Positions 62,315 through 64,000 of a stretch of 64,000 nucleotides of DNA are shown here, one piece after another. The DNA comes from Paenibacillus sp. FSL R7-0273. GTDB taxonomy: Bacteria > Bacillota > Bacilli > Paenibacillales > Paenibacillaceae. The stretch lies in assembly GCF_000758625.1 (NCBI RefSeq), contig NZ_CP009283.1, positions 5,219,501 to 5,283,500 on the forward strand. The letters run 5' to 3'. The translations under genes and the position numbers were made by a program. How positions within the stretch are numbered: position 1 is the first letter of the stretch; every line of letters starts with the position of its first letter. The notes beneath the pieces are model-generated. The model did not search any database and was not told the origin of the DNA. It saw only the letters and a list, made by a program, of their open reading frames with translations.

Positions 62315-62586
62315 AGAGCATAGCTACGACAAGTACCGGTTTTATACTGAGGACTCCGGGATAAGGGGGTCTCACCGATTCAAGGGGATTTTTCCCTTTA
62401 ATGCGGCTCGTTCGCATGCGGTTGGGGCGATTTAGTGGGATTCTTCCCTTTAATGTGGCTCGTCCGCTGGCGGTTGAGGAAATTTAGTGGGATTTTTCCA
62501 CTTGGCAGGCTCGTTGGCGGATAGTTGGGCCGGTTTAGTGGGATTTCACCCTTAATCCGGGGTATAGGTTACACCTACGTCCACGC

Positions 62587-62614
62587 AAAAACAGCCGCCT
62601 CCCCAAGGAGGCGA
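62587..62614 (-). terminator. Rho-independent terminator of the DapA-family gene
   Basis: On the minus strand TCGCCTCC TTGG GGAGGCGG forms a strong stem, followed by CTGTTTTTGC. It lies about 27 bases after the stop. Confidence 0.8.
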
Positions 62615-62639
62615 CTATTTATGTGCGAACAGTGACCGG

Positions 62640-63542
62640 CTAGTTTTCACCTTCTAACACTCTAATATCCCGTAACGCTGATGACAGCTGCTCATTCACA
62701 GTTGGACTCAAGGGTAACAGCGGCAGCGGAAGAGCCGGCTCTGAAATAAAGCCTAATTGCTGTGCAATAGCTGAGGCCACGCGCAGGCTTCCATATTGGC
62801 GGAACAGCACCCATAAAGGCTCGAGCCGCAGTGAAATCTGCTCTGCTTCCTCCTCCCGTCCGGCCTGAGCCAAACGGGTCAGCTGCAGGCAGGTTTTGGG
62901 AAGCAGGCCGCCCAGCACAGAGAACCAAACCTCACACCCTGCCTTTAAACCAGCTGCTGCAGTTGGATCTCCGCTAATTCCAAGCGCCACACGGGATGGA
63001 ACGAGTTCACGCAGATTCTCTATACGCAAACTGGCTGCTTCAGCCCCGGCAGGGACCCCGGGAATTTTTATTGCCCGGACATGGGGAAGCTGAGCAATCC
63101 TGCCGTGCAGCTCATCGCTGAAACGAAAATGTGTGGTATTAGGATTATCGTATACGCAGAGCGGCACGGACAAATGGCTGGTCACCTGTTCATACAGATG
63201 ATAAACCTCTTCATCCGTTAAAGGCTGATACGATACCGGAGATAACATAAGTGCACCTGCTCCAGCTTGCTGCGCATCCTCTGCCAAGTGCAGCACATCA
63301 AGCGTCCGGAGCGCGCTTATGCTTGTCATTACAGGTACTCCGCCTGCGGCCTGGACAGCAAGCTGTAAAACCCGTTCACGCTGTGCCCGGGTAAGATAGG
63401 CATAATTCCCTGTTGAACCCAACACTCCGATCGAGTCCACACCTGCTGAAACCAAGCGTTCTATCAAAGGGGTGAACTCTTTTTCGTTAATACCTGTCTC
63501 ATCTAATGGGGTAAGCGGAAATGCGGATAAACCTTTAAACAT
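62640..63542 (-). CDS. DapA-family lyase/aldolase (NAL superfamily)
   Basis: A 300-residue cytoplasmic TIM-barrel enzyme. Features are FKGLSAFPLTPLDETGINEK, GVLGSTGNYAYLTRAQRERV (pyruvate-binding GSTGE-like loop), the catalytic Tyr131 in CVYDNPNTTH and the Schiff-base Lys159 in VRAIKIPGVP. Lys and Tyr together show a functional aldolase site. The usual GE in the GSTGE loop is changed to GN, and the synthase-type arginine is not evident. It is therefore more likely an aldolase or keto-acid lyase than the lysine-pathway synthase. It stands alone. A palindrome-rich region upstream (63597-63620) may be its operator. Confidence 0.85.
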   Translation of the reverse strand: MFKGLSAFPLTPLDETGINEKEFTPLIERLVSAGVDSIGVLGSTGNYAYLTRAQRERVLQLAVQAAGGVPVMTSISALRTLDVLHLAEDAQQAGAGALMLSPVSYQPLTDEEVYHLYEQVTSHLSVPLCVYDNPNTTHFRFSDELHGRIAQLPHVRAIKIPGVPAGAEAASLRIENLRELVPSRVALGISGDPTAAAGLKAGCEVWFSVLGGLLPKTCLQLTRLAQAGREEEAEQISLRLEPLWVLFRQYGSLRVASAIAQQLGFISEPALPLPLLPLSPTVNEQLSSALRDIRVLEGEN

Positions 63543-63596
63543 CAGTCTGCACTCCTCCGGTAATAGTCTAGTAACATTGAGCCATTATATGAATAG

Positions 63597-63620
63597 ATTG
63601 GCTCCATTATAAGAGCCAAT
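63597..63620 (-). promoter_or_regulatory. Inverted repeat upstream of the DapA-family gene
   Basis: ATTGGCTC-CATTATAA-GAGCCAAT is a perfect 8+8 inverted repeat. On the minus strand TATAATGG lies inside it and a second TATAATGGCTC lies at about 63580, so the dyad overlaps promoter-like sequence. It looks like an operator, perhaps for a GntR-type regulator encoded elsewhere. Confidence 0.5.
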
Positions 63621-63703
63621 ATGTAAATAAATTACCGGTCCACTCTGCCATCATACAAATTACGCAGAAAACTTCAGGTAGAGAGTACACTCCCCCCTTA
63701 CAA

Positions 63704-63742
63704 TAAAAAAACAGCCGCTAACCCGAACGGGAAGCAGCTGTT
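63704..63742 (-). terminator. Rho-independent terminator of the final aldo/keto reductase gene
   Basis: On the minus strand AACAGCTGCT pairs with AGCGGCTGTT (one mismatch), with an inner CCG/CGG stem, followed by TTTTTTT. It lies 18 bases after the stop. Confidence 0.8.
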
Positions 63743-63759
63743 TAACTTACTTTATATTG

Positions 63760-64000
63760 TTACTCCGCAACCGGATAACGTCCCCCGAATGCATTAGGGC
63801 TGACCGCATCAATCCGCGCCAGGTCGTCGGCAGTAAGCTGAATATCGATCGCTCCGGCATTTTCCTCCAGATATTTCCGGCGTTTGGTCCCTGGAATCGG
63901 GACCGTACCTTTGGCGATCGTCCAGGCAATGGCGAGCTGGGCAACGGAGCAGTTCTTTTCTCCGGCAATTTCTCCGAGCTTGTCTACAATGTCTACATTC
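63760..64000 (-). CDS. Aldo/keto reductase, C-terminal part (5' end outside window)
   Basis: On the minus strand the frame is open from 63999 to the stop at 63762-63760, giving 79 residues. It includes LGEIAGEKNCSVAQLAIAWT and IAKGTVPIPGTKRRKYLEEN, the NADPH-binding IPGTKR-x-EN stretch at the C-terminal end of AKR proteins of the YqkF/IolS type. It ends NAFGGRYPVAE. The catalytic part is outside the window. A different frame over the same bases (63747-63968) is a shadow. Confidence 0.9.
   Translation of the reverse strand, partial: NVDIVDKLGEIAGEKNCSVAQLAIAWTIAKGTVPIPGTKRRKYLEENAGAIDIQLTADDLARIDAVSPNAFGGRYPVAE

Larger units (their letters stand above)
60987..62375 (+). mobile_element. IS3-family insertion sequence
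   Basis: The element is about 1.39 kb with inverted ends: CAGCCCCCT and GGAGTCCT at the left, and the reverse complement of AGGACTCC ... AGGGGGTCT at the right. It is flanked by CGATTC on both sides (60981-60986, 62376-62381), of which part or all is the target duplication. Inside are overlapping-type orfA and orfB with an A6 slippage run, both intact, so the element may be active. Confidence 0.85.
60590..62550. repeat. Array of 51-52-bp repeats split by an IS3 element (cluster 5)
   Basis: The core AGTGGGATTTTTCCACT or variants recurs with the base after GGG at 60603, 60664, 60716, 60786, 60838, 60890 and 60941 left of the IS, and at 62388, 62440, 62492 and 62543 right of it. Most steps are 51-52; the 61 and 70 steps carry extra bases, such as a GGTCGGTTG duplication. 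Variants AAGGGGA-TTTT-TCCCCTT, AAAGGGA-TTTT-TCCCTTT and AGTGG-GATTTTT-CCACT keep the hairpin by paired changes. Joining the two sides without the IS restores a 52-base step. Confidence 0.93.

Noticed and set aside
63747..63968. 73-codon minus-strand frame at the window end
   Set aside because: The overlapping frame 63760-64000 encodes the recognisable C-terminus of an aldo/keto reductase.

Overview
The window looks like a chromosomal segment of a spore-forming, Gram-positive soil bacterium of the Paenibacillus type. This is inferred from a tricistronic GerA/GerB/GerC spore germinant-receptor operon, LplA/LplB/LplC-type sugar importers with a YesM/YesN-type two-component system, very large secreted polysaccharide-degrading proteins (one carrying three SLH cell-wall anchors), strong AGGAGG ribosome binding sites with frequent TTG/GTG starts, and a fragment of a sporulation sigma factor. 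No rRNA, tRNA or CRISPR array was seen.

Layout. 0-4.4 kb: end of a GMC oxidoreductase, a 30-residue membrane peptide gene, and the germination operon. 4.4-10.2 kb: minus-strand ABC importer of the iron/phosphonate class with a phosphoesterase, and a divergent LysR regulator. 10.4-13.5 kb: complete polar amino acid (probably cystine/cysteine) ABC importer. 13.6-26.3 kb: HIT protein, then a polysaccharide utilisation locus: a GH43-like propeller enzyme, a 1797-residue multidomain lyase-like protein, a beta-helix GH28-like enzyme and an LplABC-type importer. 26.5-28.3 kb: aldo/keto reductase with divergent MerR regulator and a beheaded deaminase. 28.3-33.2 kb: AT-rich accessory zone with an LRR/copper-amine-oxidase-stalk protein, a decayed IS630 element, a second partial copy of it, orphan secreted and membrane proteins and a sigma-factor fragment. 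33.3-36.6 kb: histidine kinase and AraC-type response regulator. 36.8-40.7 kb: heterodimeric ABC exporter with a small leading gene. 41.3-51 kb: stress/detoxification genes (two MDR reductases, MMPL exporter, three TetR and one HxlR regulators, NmrA-like protein, RidA). 51.1-55.6 kb: SLH-anchored lyase-like protein. 55.8-60.5 kb: trehalose operon (treA-treP-treR) with two TreR operators. 60.6-62.6 kb: repeat array interrupted by an IS3 element. 62.6-64 kb: DapA-family lyase/aldolase and the 3' end of an aldo/keto reductase.

The most unusual signal is not a protein. Five intergenic clusters (10.17, 14.32, 41.01, 42.48 and 60.59 kb) contain five unrelated repeat sequences that all share a period of 50-52 bp (mostly exactly 51). 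Most units carry a short inverted repeat, and in the two large arrays the arms change in a compensatory manner. Two clusters have two copies on each strand. This shared pitch is not explained by any gene, and it is the main candidate for an undescribed repeat system.
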